Positions 27,819 through 36,939 of a DNA stretch of 64,000 nucleotides are shown here, in pieces. Each line of letters starts with the position of its first letter. The first letter of the stretch is position 1. The position numbers and the translations under genes are program-made. Origin of the DNA: Enterococcus dongliensis (GTDB lineage Bacteria > Bacillota > Bacilli > Lactobacillales > Enterococcaceae); contig NZ_BJDQ01000007.1 in the NCBI RefSeq assembly GCF_005405225.1, forward strand, positions 54,363 to 118,362, read 5' to 3'. Below the pieces are notes generated by a model, which ran no database searches, was not told the DNA's origin, and saw only the letters and a list, made by a program, of their open reading frames with translations.

Positions 27819-29216
27819 TCAATTAGATGAATCTTCCAAACCATTTCTTTTTGTTACTTCTTTGAACCAGTAACCAGACTTTTTGATAGTCTTGATTTGG
27901 GTATGAATATTGTTTGAAATGAATCCATAACGATTTTTATAAGCATTCAGCCATGACCAGCAATCAATTGGTGTCCACATATGGTAACCAAAACAGTTTG
28001 ATCCCTCTTCGATCCCTTTATGCAACCATTCTAGATGTTCCTGTACAAAATCAATTCGGTAATCATCTTCAATCACACCCTCAGCATTTTTAAAGCGCTC
28101 TTCATTTGAGACGCCCATGCCATTTTCAGATACATACCAAGGGATGTTTTTATAATTTTCTTTGATATTGATTGCAATATCATACAATGCTTTAGGATAA
28201 ATTTCCCAACCGCGATCAAGATTCACACGACGCCCCGGCATATCATACGCATCATAATATCGATCTGGCATCCAAGCACCGACTGAGTTTGGCGCAACAT
28301 CAGGTGCTTTTACTCGATTTGGATGATAGAAATTTACACCCAAGAAATCAACAGTATTATTTTTTAATATCTCTTTTTCTTCTTCTGTCGTTTCCCATAA
28401 AACATTGTCTTTCGTTAATAATTCTTCCAATTCAGCTGGAAAATGTCCATAGATTGCTGGTTCTAGAAACATTTTGTTGTTCCACAATTCCGCAATCCGT
28501 GCTGCTTCTTGATCTTCTGGTGCATCAGATGCTGCATAAGTTGGCGTAAGATTCAAGATTGTTCCGATTTGCGCGTCTTTGACGGCTAGTTTTCGAAACG
28601 CTTGAATTGCTTTAGCTGAAGCCAAATTCAAGTTATAAGCCACTTGTACCGCTTTTTTTCCATCAACAATATTGGGGTAATGGAATTGGAATAAATACTC
28701 GCCTTCTACTACAACCATCGGTTCATTGTGGGTCGTCCAAAATTTTACTCGATCCCCAAATAACTCAAAACATTTTTGTGCAAAGCCGACATATAAATCA
28801 ACCACTTCTTTTGATTCCCAGCCGCCATATTTATCATACAACTCTACTGGCAAATCAAAATGATGCAGATTCAGCGTCGGTGTCATACCTTCAGCTAACA
28901 TTGTGTCAATCACGTTGTTGTAAAAATCGACTGCCTCTTGATTGACAGTATTTGTTTCTAAATCATCGATTAAACGGCTCCATTGGATGCTAGTTCGCAG
29001 ACTATTCATGCCGATTGACCGCATTAGTTTGGTATCTTCTTTATAACTATTGTAAAAATTTGAGGCAGTATCTGGTCCTACATGATCGTAAAATTTTTCT
29101 GGTTCAATCTCAAAATGGTAATCAAAGACATTGGCATGTTTTTTATTAAAACGTCCTTCACTTTGCGGACCAGATGTTGCAGCACCCCACCAGAAATTCT
29201 TGGGAAAAGTTTTCAT
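27819..29216 (-). CDS. Glycoside hydrolase family 1 (6-phospho-beta-glycosidase)
   Basis: A 465-residue GH1 enzyme, probably cleaving a phosphorylated beta-glycoside delivered by the adjacent PTS. The acid/base Glu is in FWTTHNEPMVV and the nucleophile in WYVSENGMGV. The N-terminal FPKNFWWGAATSGPQSEG is the GH1 signature in a variant form (SGPQSEG rather than SAYQVEG), which occurs in one 6-phospho subgroup. The exact sugar is unknown. A terminator-like hairpin lies upstream, between it and the PTS IIC gene. Confidence 0.92.
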   Translation of the reverse strand: MKTFPKNFWWGAATSGPQSEGRFNKKHANVFDYHFEIEPEKFYDHVGPDTASNFYNSYKEDTKLMRSIGMNSLRTSIQWSRLIDDLETNTVNQEAVDFYNNVIDTMLAEGMTPTLNLHHFDLPVELYDKYGGWESKEVVDLYVGFAQKCFELFGDRVKFWTTHNEPMVVVEGEYLFQFHYPNIVDGKKAVQVAYNLNLASAKAIQAFRKLAVKDAQIGTILNLTPTYAASDAPEDQEAARIAELWNNKMFLEPAIYGHFPAELEELLTKDNVLWETTEEEKEILKNNTVDFLGVNFYHPNRVKAPDVAPNSVGAWMPDRYYDAYDMPGRRVNLDRGWEIYPKALYDIAINIKENYKNIPWYVSENGMGVSNEERFKNAEGVIEDDYRIDFVQEHLEWLHKGIEEGSNCFGYHMWTPIDCWSWLNAYKNRYGFISNNIHTQIKTIKKSGYWFKEVTKRNGLEDSSN

Positions 29217-29279
29217 TGTAAGTCTCCTAACTTAGCTAGTTTTTTTGAAATATTTTTCATGATCTAATCATAAAAGTTG

Positions 29280-29318
29280 AAAAAAGGGGGCAGGGATCGA
29301 GTGATCCATAACCCCCTA
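29280..29318 (-). terminator. Strong hairpin between PTS IIC and GH1 genes
   Basis: On the minus strand AGGGGG and CCCCCT close a stem with inner GGATC-actc-GATCC, followed by six T residues. It should stop part of the transcripts inside the operon. Confidence 0.75.
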
Positions 29319-29325
29319 ATAATCC

Positions 29326-30579
29326 TTACGCTTCATTCACTTTTTTTAGTTCTTGTCTTGTTGCTAATGAAACAAATGGGACATACATAATGACTGAGAT
29401 TACTAAGTTCACTGCCGCTAGAATAGCGCCTGAGAAACTTGATGTCGCTAAGAATCCGCCAATGATTGGTGGTGTTACCCATGGTGGCATTACTGTCGCT
29501 GCTGGCACCCAACCGAACTTCGTTGCAAAATAAGCTGTTGTTACACAGACCATCGGTGTCAAGATAAATGGAATGAACATAATCGGATTCAATACTAATG
29601 GCAGACCAAACATCAATGGTTCATTGATGTTAAAGATACCAGGAGCAGCTGCCAAGTTGTTCACGACCATAAAAGGTTTATTTTTACGACCAACTAAATA
29701 AATAGCGATGACTAAACCAATTGTTACACCCGTACCACCCATGTTTACGAATGAGTCGATGAATGGTTTGTTAACGATATAAGGAGCCGCATCGCCTGCA
29801 GCAATCGCAGCATTGTTTGCTTCAATCGCTGGAGCATTGATGGCTTGCATGAATGGATCGATCATATTAGCACCATGTAATCCAAAGAACCACAAGAATG
29901 GTGTAATGAACGCAATTAATAATGCTGATCCATAAGAATTTGCTAAGCCCATAAATGGTTCTTGAACCAATGCATAGAATTCAGCAAACATATCTTCAAC
30001 ACCAAATCCGGCGATGATTGCTGCAATCAAACCAAAAATTGAAACCGTAATCATTGCTGGGAATAATGAAGCAAATGACCGAGCAACTGCCGGTGGTACG
30101 CCATCTGGCATTTTAACGATCAATTTTTCGTTACCAACTAAACGAGTAAAGATTTCTGCAACCACAATCCCGACAATCAATGCTACGAATAATCCTGATG
30201 AGTTCATTCCGCTTGTTGCCGCACCTAAAGTAAAGAACGAAGCAACGGACACGACACCTGTTCCGATTGGATCTTTTCCGTAGTGATGCGCTAAGTTGTA
30301 CGCCACTAAGAAAGCGATGAAGACTGAAAGAACACCAAATGTTCCGTTCCAAACTGCTCCACCAAATCCTTGCCAAGAATCACCACCAAAAATACCGCTC
30401 ATGAACTTTTGGAAAGCCGGAATCGGCAAATTGTTGAACATCACTGCTAAGGCGCCTAAAATCATTAATGGCATTGTTATTGTAAAGGCGTCCCGAATCG
30501 CGATCAAATGACGTTGGTTACCGATTTTTGACGCATGTGGGATAAAGTGTTTTTCCATAAAATTAATAAATCCATCCAT
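29326..30579 (-). CDS. PTS cellobiose/lactose-family IIC permease
   Basis: A 417-residue membrane permease of the Lac family (CelB-like), about nine membrane helices. It starts MDGFINFMEKHFIPHASKIG, with NQRHLIAIRDAFTITMPLMI as in CelB. Family elements such as NINEPLMFGLPLVLNP and VTPPIIGGFLATSSFSGAIL are present. It transports and phosphorylates a beta-disaccharide with the IIA and IIB proteins encoded upstream. It is separated from IIA by the acetyltransferase gene. Confidence 0.93.
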   Translation of the reverse strand: MDGFINFMEKHFIPHASKIGNQRHLIAIRDAFTITMPLMILGALAVMFNNLPIPAFQKFMSGIFGGDSWQGFGGAVWNGTFGVLSVFIAFLVAYNLAHHYGKDPIGTGVVSVASFFTLGAATSGMNSSGLFVALIVGIVVAEIFTRLVGNEKLIVKMPDGVPPAVARSFASLFPAMITVSIFGLIAAIIAGFGVEDMFAEFYALVQEPFMGLANSYGSALLIAFITPFLWFFGLHGANMIDPFMQAINAPAIEANNAAIAAGDAAPYIVNKPFIDSFVNMGGTGVTIGLVIAIYLVGRKNKPFMVVNNLAAAPGIFNINEPLMFGLPLVLNPIMFIPFILTPMVCVTTAYFATKFGWVPAATVMPPWVTPPIIGGFLATSSFSGAILAAVNLVISVIMYVPFVSLATRQELKKVNEA

Positions 30580-30596
30580 TATTTAATTCCTCCTAA

Positions 30597-31739
30597 TTAA
30601 AAATAGTCATAAAAACTTTGTTGCCCTTTTGAAAAAAGCTCAGCTTCGACTCCGTTTGAGACAGTAAACTTACCTAAGAAGATTCCTTCGGCTAAAGTTA
30701 ATTCTCCCAATAATAATTCGCTCCATCCATGAATAGAAGCACTGATATCACCTGATTTTTGTACTTTTTGACAAGTCCCCTGACTGATCAGCCAGCTGCC
30801 AACATTCCAAGGACATTCTTTATCTTCGGTCACTTCTAAAATAATTTCTTCTTGGTGTATCGGTAGTTTCATTAATAATTGCTCAATGTCAATAATTCGA
30901 CTCATCATATAAGGTTCTAAAGTAATCGTAAGACATTCTTGTTCTTGAAAGCATTTTTCAATGCGTTCATGAACAGGTGCATGATAAAGAAATTCTTCAA
31001 ATGATGAGACATGGGCCTTCAAGTACGTTAATAATTTTTTCAGTGCGAATTCATTTTCATAGGCAAGCTCATCAACAACTAATGTGCTGCCTTGCATACG
31101 ATAAATAATGTAGCCTTTTGCTGTAGCGGTATCATCAAAAGTTACAGCATAAAAACGATGGGGATAATATTCATCCAAACGTTCCCACCACCAGTCCTCG
31201 CGAACAACCGTTCCAACTTGTCGTTCAGTCAACAAATGTTGGTAGATTGATTGGATCAACGGTTTCATCTGTTGCCAAGTTCCACGTTTCACACTCCCTC
31301 TTTTATCACTTGTCAAATAATGAAAGGCGTTTGCTGGTATGCGATAAGTTTTTCTGCGGCTTGTCGGTTCATAACCAAATTTCCGATAAAAAGCTTCTGA
31401 AAAAGGAGCCAATTGAGAAACAGCTACACCTTGCTCATAAAGATCGGACAAAAGTTCAGGCATGATTGTACTGATGCCGCCTTGACCTCGATATTCTGGA
31501 TAACTAGCCACATAACCAACACCGGCCATTTTGACTCTTTGTTGAAAAAGTTGTATCTCAAAATGATTCGCCATGACTAAATTAGTCAATTCATTTTCCT
31601 GATACACACCATAACAATCCGCGTGTTCATAACGAGATAAAAATAGCGGGTCATCGATGATGGATTGTTGTTTTTTAAAAGCGTATTCAATTAAATCGGT
31701 GATCGCCTTCAATGTTTGATGATCACGAGTTAGTTTCAC
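30597..31739 (-). CDS. Eis-family GNAT N-acetyltransferase
   Basis: A 380-residue acetyltransferase like mycobacterial Eis: GNAT fold in two copies plus a C-terminal SCP2-like domain. The acetyl-CoA site is visible as VGYVASYPEYRGQGGISTIM, followed by SQLAPFSEAFYRKFGYEP. Eis proteins acetylate amines such as aminoglycosides or lysines. Its place inside a PTS operon suggests an amine or amino sugar substrate, but that is inference. Flanked by IIA (12 bases) and IIC (17 bases), hence cotranscribed. Confidence 0.88.
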   Translation of the reverse strand: MKLTRDHQTLKAITDLIEYAFKKQQSIIDDPLFLSRYEHADCYGVYQENELTNLVMANHFEIQLFQQRVKMAGVGYVASYPEYRGQGGISTIMPELLSDLYEQGVAVSQLAPFSEAFYRKFGYEPTSRRKTYRIPANAFHYLTSDKRGSVKRGTWQQMKPLIQSIYQHLLTERQVGTVVREDWWWERLDEYYPHRFYAVTFDDTATAKGYIIYRMQGSTLVVDELAYENEFALKKLLTYLKAHVSSFEEFLYHAPVHERIEKCFQEQECLTITLEPYMMSRIIDIEQLLMKLPIHQEEIILEVTEDKECPWNVGSWLISQGTCQKVQKSGDISASIHGWSELLLGELTLAEGIFLGKFTVSNGVEAELFSKGQQSFYDYF

Positions 31740-31751
31740 GAGATCACTTCC

Positions 31752-32081
31752 TTACTCATTTCCCAAACGTTTATAAAGATCAACGACTTCTTTTGCCATG
31801 TCGTTGAAAGTGATACTCGTCATTAGATGGTCTTGACTATGCACGGCTAAAAGTGTAATCGTCATTGGATTTCCGCTAGCTTCATCTGTCAACAACCCCG
31901 TTTGAGAATGATGCGCTTCAACGAGGGCTTGATCAGCGGCTTTTAGTTTTTCTTCCGCTAAAGCAAAATCACCTTGTTTCGCTGCTTGAATCGCTTCCAT
32001 GGCATCACTTTTAGCATTGCCCGCATTGATGATCAGCCCCATTACTGCTTCTAATTGTTCTTGACTCATTGTTTCACTCAT
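31752..32081 (-). CDS. PTS lactose/cellobiose IIA protein
   Basis: A 109-residue helical-bundle protein. The phosphorylated His lies in LLAVHSQDHLMT, and the metal/trimer Asp-containing helix is AEEKLKAADQALVEAHHSQTGLL, as in LacF/CelC IIA. It passes phosphate from HPr to IIB. It starts MSETMSQEQLEAVMG, but a second ATG at residue 5 could also serve. Confidence 0.93.
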   Translation of the reverse strand: MSETMSQEQLEAVMGLIINAGNAKSDAMEAIQAAKQGDFALAEEKLKAADQALVEAHHSQTGLLTDEASGNPMTITLLAVHSQDHLMTSITFNDMAKEVVDLYKRLGNE

Positions 32082-32092
32082 CTGTTACACCT

Positions 32093-32419
32093 CTATTTCA
32101 TAAGATTAAGGGCAGTAGTTAAAACAGCCTCGCCGTTCATCATACCGTAATCTTTCATATCGATAACCGCTACTGGGATTCCTTGATCCGCTAGTTTAGT
32201 CTCAAATTGATTCTTCATAAAACGAACTTGCGGTCCTAATAATAAAACGTCGACTGGTTTACTGGTATCTTCTAGTTTTGTATCTGCTTCTGAAGCTGAG
32301 ACTGCAAAGATTTCTGATTCAACACCTTCTGCTTCAGCTGCTTTTTCCATTTTTGTTACTAATAAACTGGTGCTCATTCCTGCGGCACAAACTAACATGA
32401 TTCTTTTCATCGTTGACAC
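32093..32419 (-). CDS. PTS lactose/cellobiose IIB protein
   Basis: A 108-residue IIB subunit. The phosphocysteine motif is at the N-terminus: IMLVCAAGMSTSLLVTKM, with Cys11. First gene of the operon, 32 bases downstream of a sigma-54 promoter. It takes phosphate from IIA and gives it to the sugar through IIC. Confidence 0.94.
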   Translation of the reverse strand: MSTMKRIMLVCAAGMSTSLLVTKMEKAAEAEGVESEIFAVSASEADTKLEDTSKPVDVLLLGPQVRFMKNQFETKLADQGIPVAVIDMKDYGMMNGEAVLTTALNLMK

Positions 32420-32450
32420 CCCTTCAATTTTTTCTTATTCACTTTATATA

Positions 32451-32470
32451 ATGCAAGTTATATGCCAACT
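32451..32470 (-). promoter_or_regulatory. Sigma-54 (-24/-12) promoter of the PTS operon
   Basis: The minus strand reads AGTTGGCATATAACTTGCAT: the GG and GC dinucleotides are 10 bases apart, matching TTGGCACNNNNNTTGCA at nearly every fixed position. A LevR-type activator gene lies just upstream. Confidence 0.9.
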
Positions 32471-32531
32471 TTTTTCACCACACAGAAGCTTTAATGATAG
32501 GGTTTTCAATTTACACACAAAAAAACCGAGA

Positions 32532-32546
32532 TTACACACTGTGTAA
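32532..32546. promoter_or_regulatory. Palindromic upstream activator site
   Basis: TTACACA-C-TGTGTAA is a perfect 7-bp inverted repeat covering the stop codon of the activator gene, about 65 bases upstream of the -24 element. A second half-site (TTACACAC) lies at about 32511. This is a good candidate for the activator's binding site. Confidence 0.6.
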
Positions 32547-35210
32547 CCCCAGTTCAATTCGATTATCTTCAAGTGTTTTAACAATATAAGCAATATCATC
32601 TTCGGTAAAACGAATAGCAAATTGTTTTTCAATGATAGATAGATTAGCGGCAGTTTGATTAAACCGCTTTTGGTGTTGCTGATGGAAATATTTCACATTC
32701 TCAAACATTGGCCGCACTTCAGCTTTTTTGATTTTATCTACTAAAAAAGCAATGTGGACACTAAGCGCTTGTATCGCAGTATTCTCAATAATCAATTCTT
32801 GGTCTTTTCGAATTCCTTGCAATACATCATCAATCAATAAAAAGAGTGTTTTTACATCGATCTCAGGAGAAAAATCTTTGGTCAACGAATCCACCATCTC
32901 TGGTAGTGTGATTGTACTTCCTAATAAATCTTGGAACTCTAAGATCTTATCTCTTTTGAATAGATTCATCGCTGGGATAAATGGAATCTTTTGGTAGTGA
33001 ATCTCCATCGTTCCCACAATCGCCACGATGTCTTTATGTGTAATCAACTGATCAATCCGATGCTTGAAACTTTCCCGCTCTAATGACTGCATCTGAATAA
33101 TCTCAAATTCTTCCAAATTGACAATCTGGGAAACAACTTCGTTCAAACGCTTAGAAACTCCCTCACCAGTAAAACAGGCGACGATGATTACCTTCTTTTC
33201 ATCTTTTTGTGTGGGTTCTTCTAGACGGACCATGCTTTGGAACATTGAGATGACACTTGTATAAATCTCTTCTAATGAGCGACCAAGTGTTGCCAAACGC
33301 AAGCTTTCTAAGACTAGCATCGTACTAGCCATCGAAATTACTCGAGTGCGGATTTCCATCTCATGAAAGATCAAATTACCAAAATTATTCGGTGAACCCA
33401 TATCTGTCAATAAGATGATTCCTTCTGAAAAGGACTCTTTTCTTCCTTGGATATAATTTTTAATCTGACCATACATTGTCTCCGTATCCAAAGTCAACGG
33501 CATATTAAATGCGATTCCCTTTTTCGTTCCTAAAAGATCTTGGACTGTCTCTAGCATACTGGAAGCTGTTGATTTTCCATGCATAACGACAAATACTGTC
33601 ACTTGCCGTTCATCGATTTTTTGAGCTTCTTGATTATCCATAGTTAAAAACATCGTGATAAATCCAATTTCATCCAATGGAATCAATATATTATAAGCTG
33701 CTTCAATTCGATTAGAAAACTCAATGGCCAACTGGAATTCTTTTGAATAATTGCGACGAATATCATTCAAATTGGGATGTGTAATGAATTGGTTTCCGCG
33801 GATCCGCTCAATTGTTGAACTGATATGCAGCGCGAAAGCAAAACGTACTTTTTCATCATATTCACGCTTCATTTGGCTAGCGGCAAAATCATAGAGACTA
33901 TTCACCAGTTGCCAAAGTTCATCAGAGATAATCTCGCGATAAGCATTTGTATGAGACAGTTCCTCAACATATGTCTCAAAATATTGATCGACATCATCAG
34001 AAATCAGCTCCTCCAAATCAATCTCCGATAGATTTTCACGTCCTAATTTTTCTAGTTTATACGTAATAGAATGATAAACTTCCATGTCTTTATTGGGATC
34101 TTGTCCCCAAACAACTTCTTCAGTACCAGGTTTCAACGTGGGGTAAAGATTTTTCTTATCCATAAATGGTGTTAATTTGTCTTGGACTTCATTCATTCGA
34201 AGCAAGCCTTTTTGTACGACTAGCGGCAGGTCCTCTTCTACGATCATTAATTTTTCTAACTGACTGTTGGTTTGGTGATGTAAAAATGCCTTGGCACAGA
34301 CCAACTTCAAATCCCGTTTTAATTGACCGATGTTTCCTTCAGCGTGGTAGAGCAAAAATGCCAGCAGACTTCGTTTATCAATCGCAATCTCCTGCAACAA
34401 GCGATTGGCTTCTTGTTGTAAAAATTCTTTAATAATCGCCAAACGCTCATCTAATGAACGTTCTGCTAAAGACGGTAGTTCGATCTGCATTGGGATACGA
34501 CGATTGAATGTCGACAAGAACATTGAGCTTGTTTCCGTAGTAGCACCAATAATCTGTACAGAAGCATGTTTTTCTTGACTGTCTCCCAATGAACGAAATG
34601 TTCCTTTGTCAATAAATGTAAAGAGCATTTCTTGTCCTTCCGGCGGCAATCGATGGATCTCGTCTAAAAACAAAATTCCCCCATCGGCTTTTTCCATCAA
34701 TCCTTCGCGAGTTTCTTCAGCACCGGTAAAAGCACCTCGTTTTACTCCAAAGATATGACCATAAAGTAATTGTGGATTTTGCGCATAGTCAGCACAGTTG
34801 AAGGTGATGAATGGTGCATGTTCATCTAAAACTTCTGCAGAAACAGCAAACCGATACATACATTCAGCAAACATCGTTTTTCCGGTCCCTGTCTCGCCAA
34901 AAATAATCGTATGCAATCCATGGGGCGGATATAAAATCGCCGCTTTTGATTTTTGAATCTGACTTTTAAGTGAGTCCTCGCGGCCGATCAAATTATCAAA
35001 ATTGATATGTTTTTCAGTGGATACTGCAGCAATTTGAAACTTTACTGGGCGGCCATCAATTTTTTTGACAGTACCGTCTTTTGTCAGCTCATTCAAATAA
35101 CGACTGACATTCGTCCGGTCAACTCCCAGTTGATTTGCCAATTCTTGTGCCGTTTGTTCGTTAGGATTTGCTCTCAATGCTTCCAATACTTCATCTTTTC
35201 TTGATTTCAA
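32532..35210 (-). CDS. Sigma-54-dependent PTS activator (LevR/CelR family)
   Basis: An 892-residue activator. Domains in order: N-terminal winged helix (about 1-65), AAA+ ATPase (about 75-310) with FGETGTGKTMFAE, the sigma-54 contact GAFTGA and Walker B GGILFLDEIHRLP, then a first PRD (about 440-540), a IIA-Man-like domain (about 545-680, with VFVVMHGKS), a IIB-like segment and a C-terminal PRD. PRD phosphorylation by PTS proteins should control it. Starts at TTG, six bases after GGAGGG. It faces the same way as its target operon. Confidence 0.93.
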   Translation of the reverse strand: MKSRKDEVLEALRANPNEQTAQELANQLGVDRTNVSRYLNELTKDGTVKKIDGRPVKFQIAAVSTEKHINFDNLIGREDSLKSQIQKSKAAILYPPHGLHTIIFGETGTGKTMFAECMYRFAVSAEVLDEHAPFITFNCADYAQNPQLLYGHIFGVKRGAFTGAEETREGLMEKADGGILFLDEIHRLPPEGQEMLFTFIDKGTFRSLGDSQEKHASVQIIGATTETSSMFLSTFNRRIPMQIELPSLAERSLDERLAIIKEFLQQEANRLLQEIAIDKRSLLAFLLYHAEGNIGQLKRDLKLVCAKAFLHHQTNSQLEKLMIVEEDLPLVVQKGLLRMNEVQDKLTPFMDKKNLYPTLKPGTEEVVWGQDPNKDMEVYHSITYKLEKLGRENLSEIDLEELISDDVDQYFETYVEELSHTNAYREIISDELWQLVNSLYDFAASQMKREYDEKVRFAFALHISSTIERIRGNQFITHPNLNDIRRNYSKEFQLAIEFSNRIEAAYNILIPLDEIGFITMFLTMDNQEAQKIDERQVTVFVVMHGKSTASSMLETVQDLLGTKKGIAFNMPLTLDTETMYGQIKNYIQGRKESFSEGIILLTDMGSPNNFGNLIFHEMEIRTRVISMASTMLVLESLRLATLGRSLEEIYTSVISMFQSMVRLEEPTQKDEKKVIIVACFTGEGVSKRLNEVVSQIVNLEEFEIIQMQSLERESFKHRIDQLITHKDIVAIVGTMEIHYQKIPFIPAMNLFKRDKILEFQDLLGSTITLPEMVDSLTKDFSPEIDVKTLFLLIDDVLQGIRKDQELIIENTAIQALSVHIAFLVDKIKKAEVRPMFENVKYFHQQHQKRFNQTAANLSIIEKQFAIRFTEDDIAYIVKTLEDNRIELGLHSV

Positions 35211-35305
35211 AAAAATCCCTCCTGCAAATGGTCTAAACCTTTTATATTGTAACCCTTTTCTTTTTGGATTTCTACTAATTATCCCTGAAATAGCTGAGAT
35301 CCTTT

Positions 35306-35812
35306 TTATCGAAAGGAAGAAAAAATTCTTTCCATTGCCTGTGCGATTTCTATTTCAGAAACATCGTTCATTAAGTAATGTTCCAATAATCCAACAAGTC
35401 CGTGAGCAAAAAAGATCGTTGTTAATTGTGATTGCCCCATCATTTGTTCCATTAAGTGAGCGATTAGAAACTGAGCAAAAAATCCTTGCTTGTCTGCGCT
35501 AAGCAATCGGCCTAATTGTCTCCGATGATCTCGGATATAGTCAAATGTCTTCTCCAACTTTTGCTGATTACTCATTTCACCATTTTTCTCACAGTAATCG
35601 ACCAACTCCTGCATTTCATGAGCAATGCTTTTTTCAAGTAGGTCATCTTTATCAATAAAATGAAGATAGAAGGTCCCGCGATTGATGTCCGCTATCTGGC
35701 AAATCTGACTCACAGATATTTCTTCATAACTTTTTTTCTTTAAAAGTTGATAAAAAACTACTGTGATTACTTTTTGTGTTTTTCTCTTCCGTCGATCCAC
35801 TTTTTTCTCCAA
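35306..35812 (-). CDS. TetR/AcrR family transcriptional regulator
   Basis: A 168-residue regulator with an N-terminal TetR-type helix-turn-helix (YEEISVSQICQIADINRGTFYLHFIDKDDL, read in two parts here: YEEISVSQICQIADINRG, then TFYLHFIDKDDL). The C-domain (TetR_C_33-like, with a His-rich HLMEQMMG stretch) would bind a ligand that is unknown. It is divergent from the ketopantoate-reductase-like gene, and the gap contains three TCAAC-type inverted repeats likely to be its operators. Probably represses that neighbour and itself. Confidence 0.88.
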   Translation of the reverse strand: MEKKVDRRKRKTQKVITVVFYQLLKKKSYEEISVSQICQIADINRGTFYLHFIDKDDLLEKSIAHEMQELVDYCEKNGEMSNQQKLEKTFDYIRDHRRQLGRLLSADKQGFFAQFLIAHLMEQMMGQSQLTTIFFAHGLVGLLEHYLMNDVSEIEIAQAMERIFSSFR

Positions 35813-35836
35813 TCAATTTTTTATTTCTGTTCATTT

Positions 35837-35862
35837 ATCAACAAAATTACTTTTTTGTTGAT
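35837..35862. promoter_or_regulatory. Candidate TetR operator 1
   Basis: ATCAACAAAA and TTTTGTTGAT form an inverted repeat within 25 bases of the TetR start codon. Confidence 0.55.
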
Positions 35863-35901
35863 TGAAAATGCTTCATCGTCAATTTATTATAGTGTACATA
35901 A

Positions 35902-35924
35902 GTTGATTAATCAACAGCTGTTGA
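35902..35924. promoter_or_regulatory. Candidate TetR operator 2 (two fused palindromes)
   Basis: GTTGATTAATCAAC (35902-35915) overlaps ATCAACAGCTGTTGAT (35909-35924); both are perfect palindromes. They share the half-site ATCAAC with operator 1 and sit 20-40 bases before the plus-strand gene. Confidence 0.6.
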
Positions 35925-35943
35925 TTTTGGAGGATTAAATAAA

Positions 35944-36879
35944 ATGAGAATCTTAATATACGGTGCTGGCATCCAAGGAAGTTATTTGGCCCATTCACTG
36001 ATTAATGGAAATAATGACGTCACACTTTTAGCTCGAGGAAAAAGAAAGAAAAAACTGATAACCAATGGTCTAGTATTGCATCACTCGATTCAGCGAAGAC
36101 AAACTACCGATTCCGTCCGCGTGATTGAGACACTTCAACCAACAGATACTTATGATTTGATTTTTGTTACGATGAAATACAGTGATTTTCCATTAATCAT
36201 TGACCAACTAGCCCAAAATAGCAGTTCAACGATACTATTTATTGGTAATCAGATAGATGCAGTGACCTTAGAAAAAGATTTATTAGAAAAAAGTTCACAG
36301 CACAAAAACATTTATTTTGGTTTTCAAATGACTGGCGGCACCTATACCGAACAGGGAACCTCTGTTTTACGTTTTGGTAAAGGTCGAATGAAAATTGGTT
36401 CATTGCATGCCGATTTTAAGCTTGCTCGGTTATTAGACAATGCATTTGACGGAACAAACTATAGTTGGAAATATGAGGCGAAAATGGATGATTGGTTAAA
36501 AAATCATGCTACCATGATTTTAGTTCAAAATTCTTTTGAGTATATTCATGATTTTTCACCATCAATCATCCGAACAGCGGATAATCTGTCGACTCTTTCA
36601 CTCTCATTAAAAGAAAGTTTTGAATTATTGGAAGCTAGCGGCAGCGAAATTCTGCCTAAATGGCAAAAATTCTTCTTTCAACATCCTGCCCTTACAAAAA
36701 GCTTTTTTTCACTTTACTATCGCTCTCCCATCAGCCAGATGGTTCAAGGAAGTTTCAAAGAGATTTATGAGTTGCTGATTGCTTTTGGCCGTTACCAGAC
36801 AAAAGCCAGTCCAGAGCTTGATTCTTTGCTACAGAAAGCCAAAGAAAAATATGAAAAAGAACAAGGAACCTTGTCTTGA
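35944..36879 (+). CDS. Ketopantoate reductase-like protein (ApbA/PanE family)
   Basis: A 311-residue NADP-dependent reductase-like protein with the Rossmann motif ILIYGAGIQGSYLAHSLI and a central FVTMKYSD as in PanE. The C-terminal half is more divergent than in housekeeping PanE; the usual catalytic Lys region is hard to see (KYEAKMDDWLKNH). It may reduce another 2-keto acid. The start has GGAGG at nine bases. Likely controlled by the divergent TetR. A bidirectional terminator follows. Confidence 0.8.
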   Translation: MRILIYGAGIQGSYLAHSLINGNNDVTLLARGKRKKKLITNGLVLHHSIQRRQTTDSVRVIETLQPTDTYDLIFVTMKYSDFPLIIDQLAQNSSSTILFIGNQIDAVTLEKDLLEKSSQHKNIYFGFQMTGGTYTEQGTSVLRFGKGRMKIGSLHADFKLARLLDNAFDGTNYSWKYEAKMDDWLKNHATMILVQNSFEYIHDFSPSIIRTADNLSTLSLSLKESFELLEASGSEILPKWQKFFFQHPALTKSFFSLYYRSPISQMVQGSFKEIYELLIAFGRYQTKASPELDSLLQKAKEKYEKEQGTLS

Positions 36880-36900
36880 AGTTGCTAAATAAGTTCACAA

Positions 36901-36938
36901 AATAAGCCGCTAAGATTTCTTTATCTTAGCGGCTTATT
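36901..36938. terminator. Bidirectional terminator between PanE-like gene and topB
   Basis: AATAAGCCGCTAAGA pairs with its exact complement around an 8-base loop, with A and T stretches on the two sides. Confidence 0.8.
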
Positions 36939-36939
36939 G

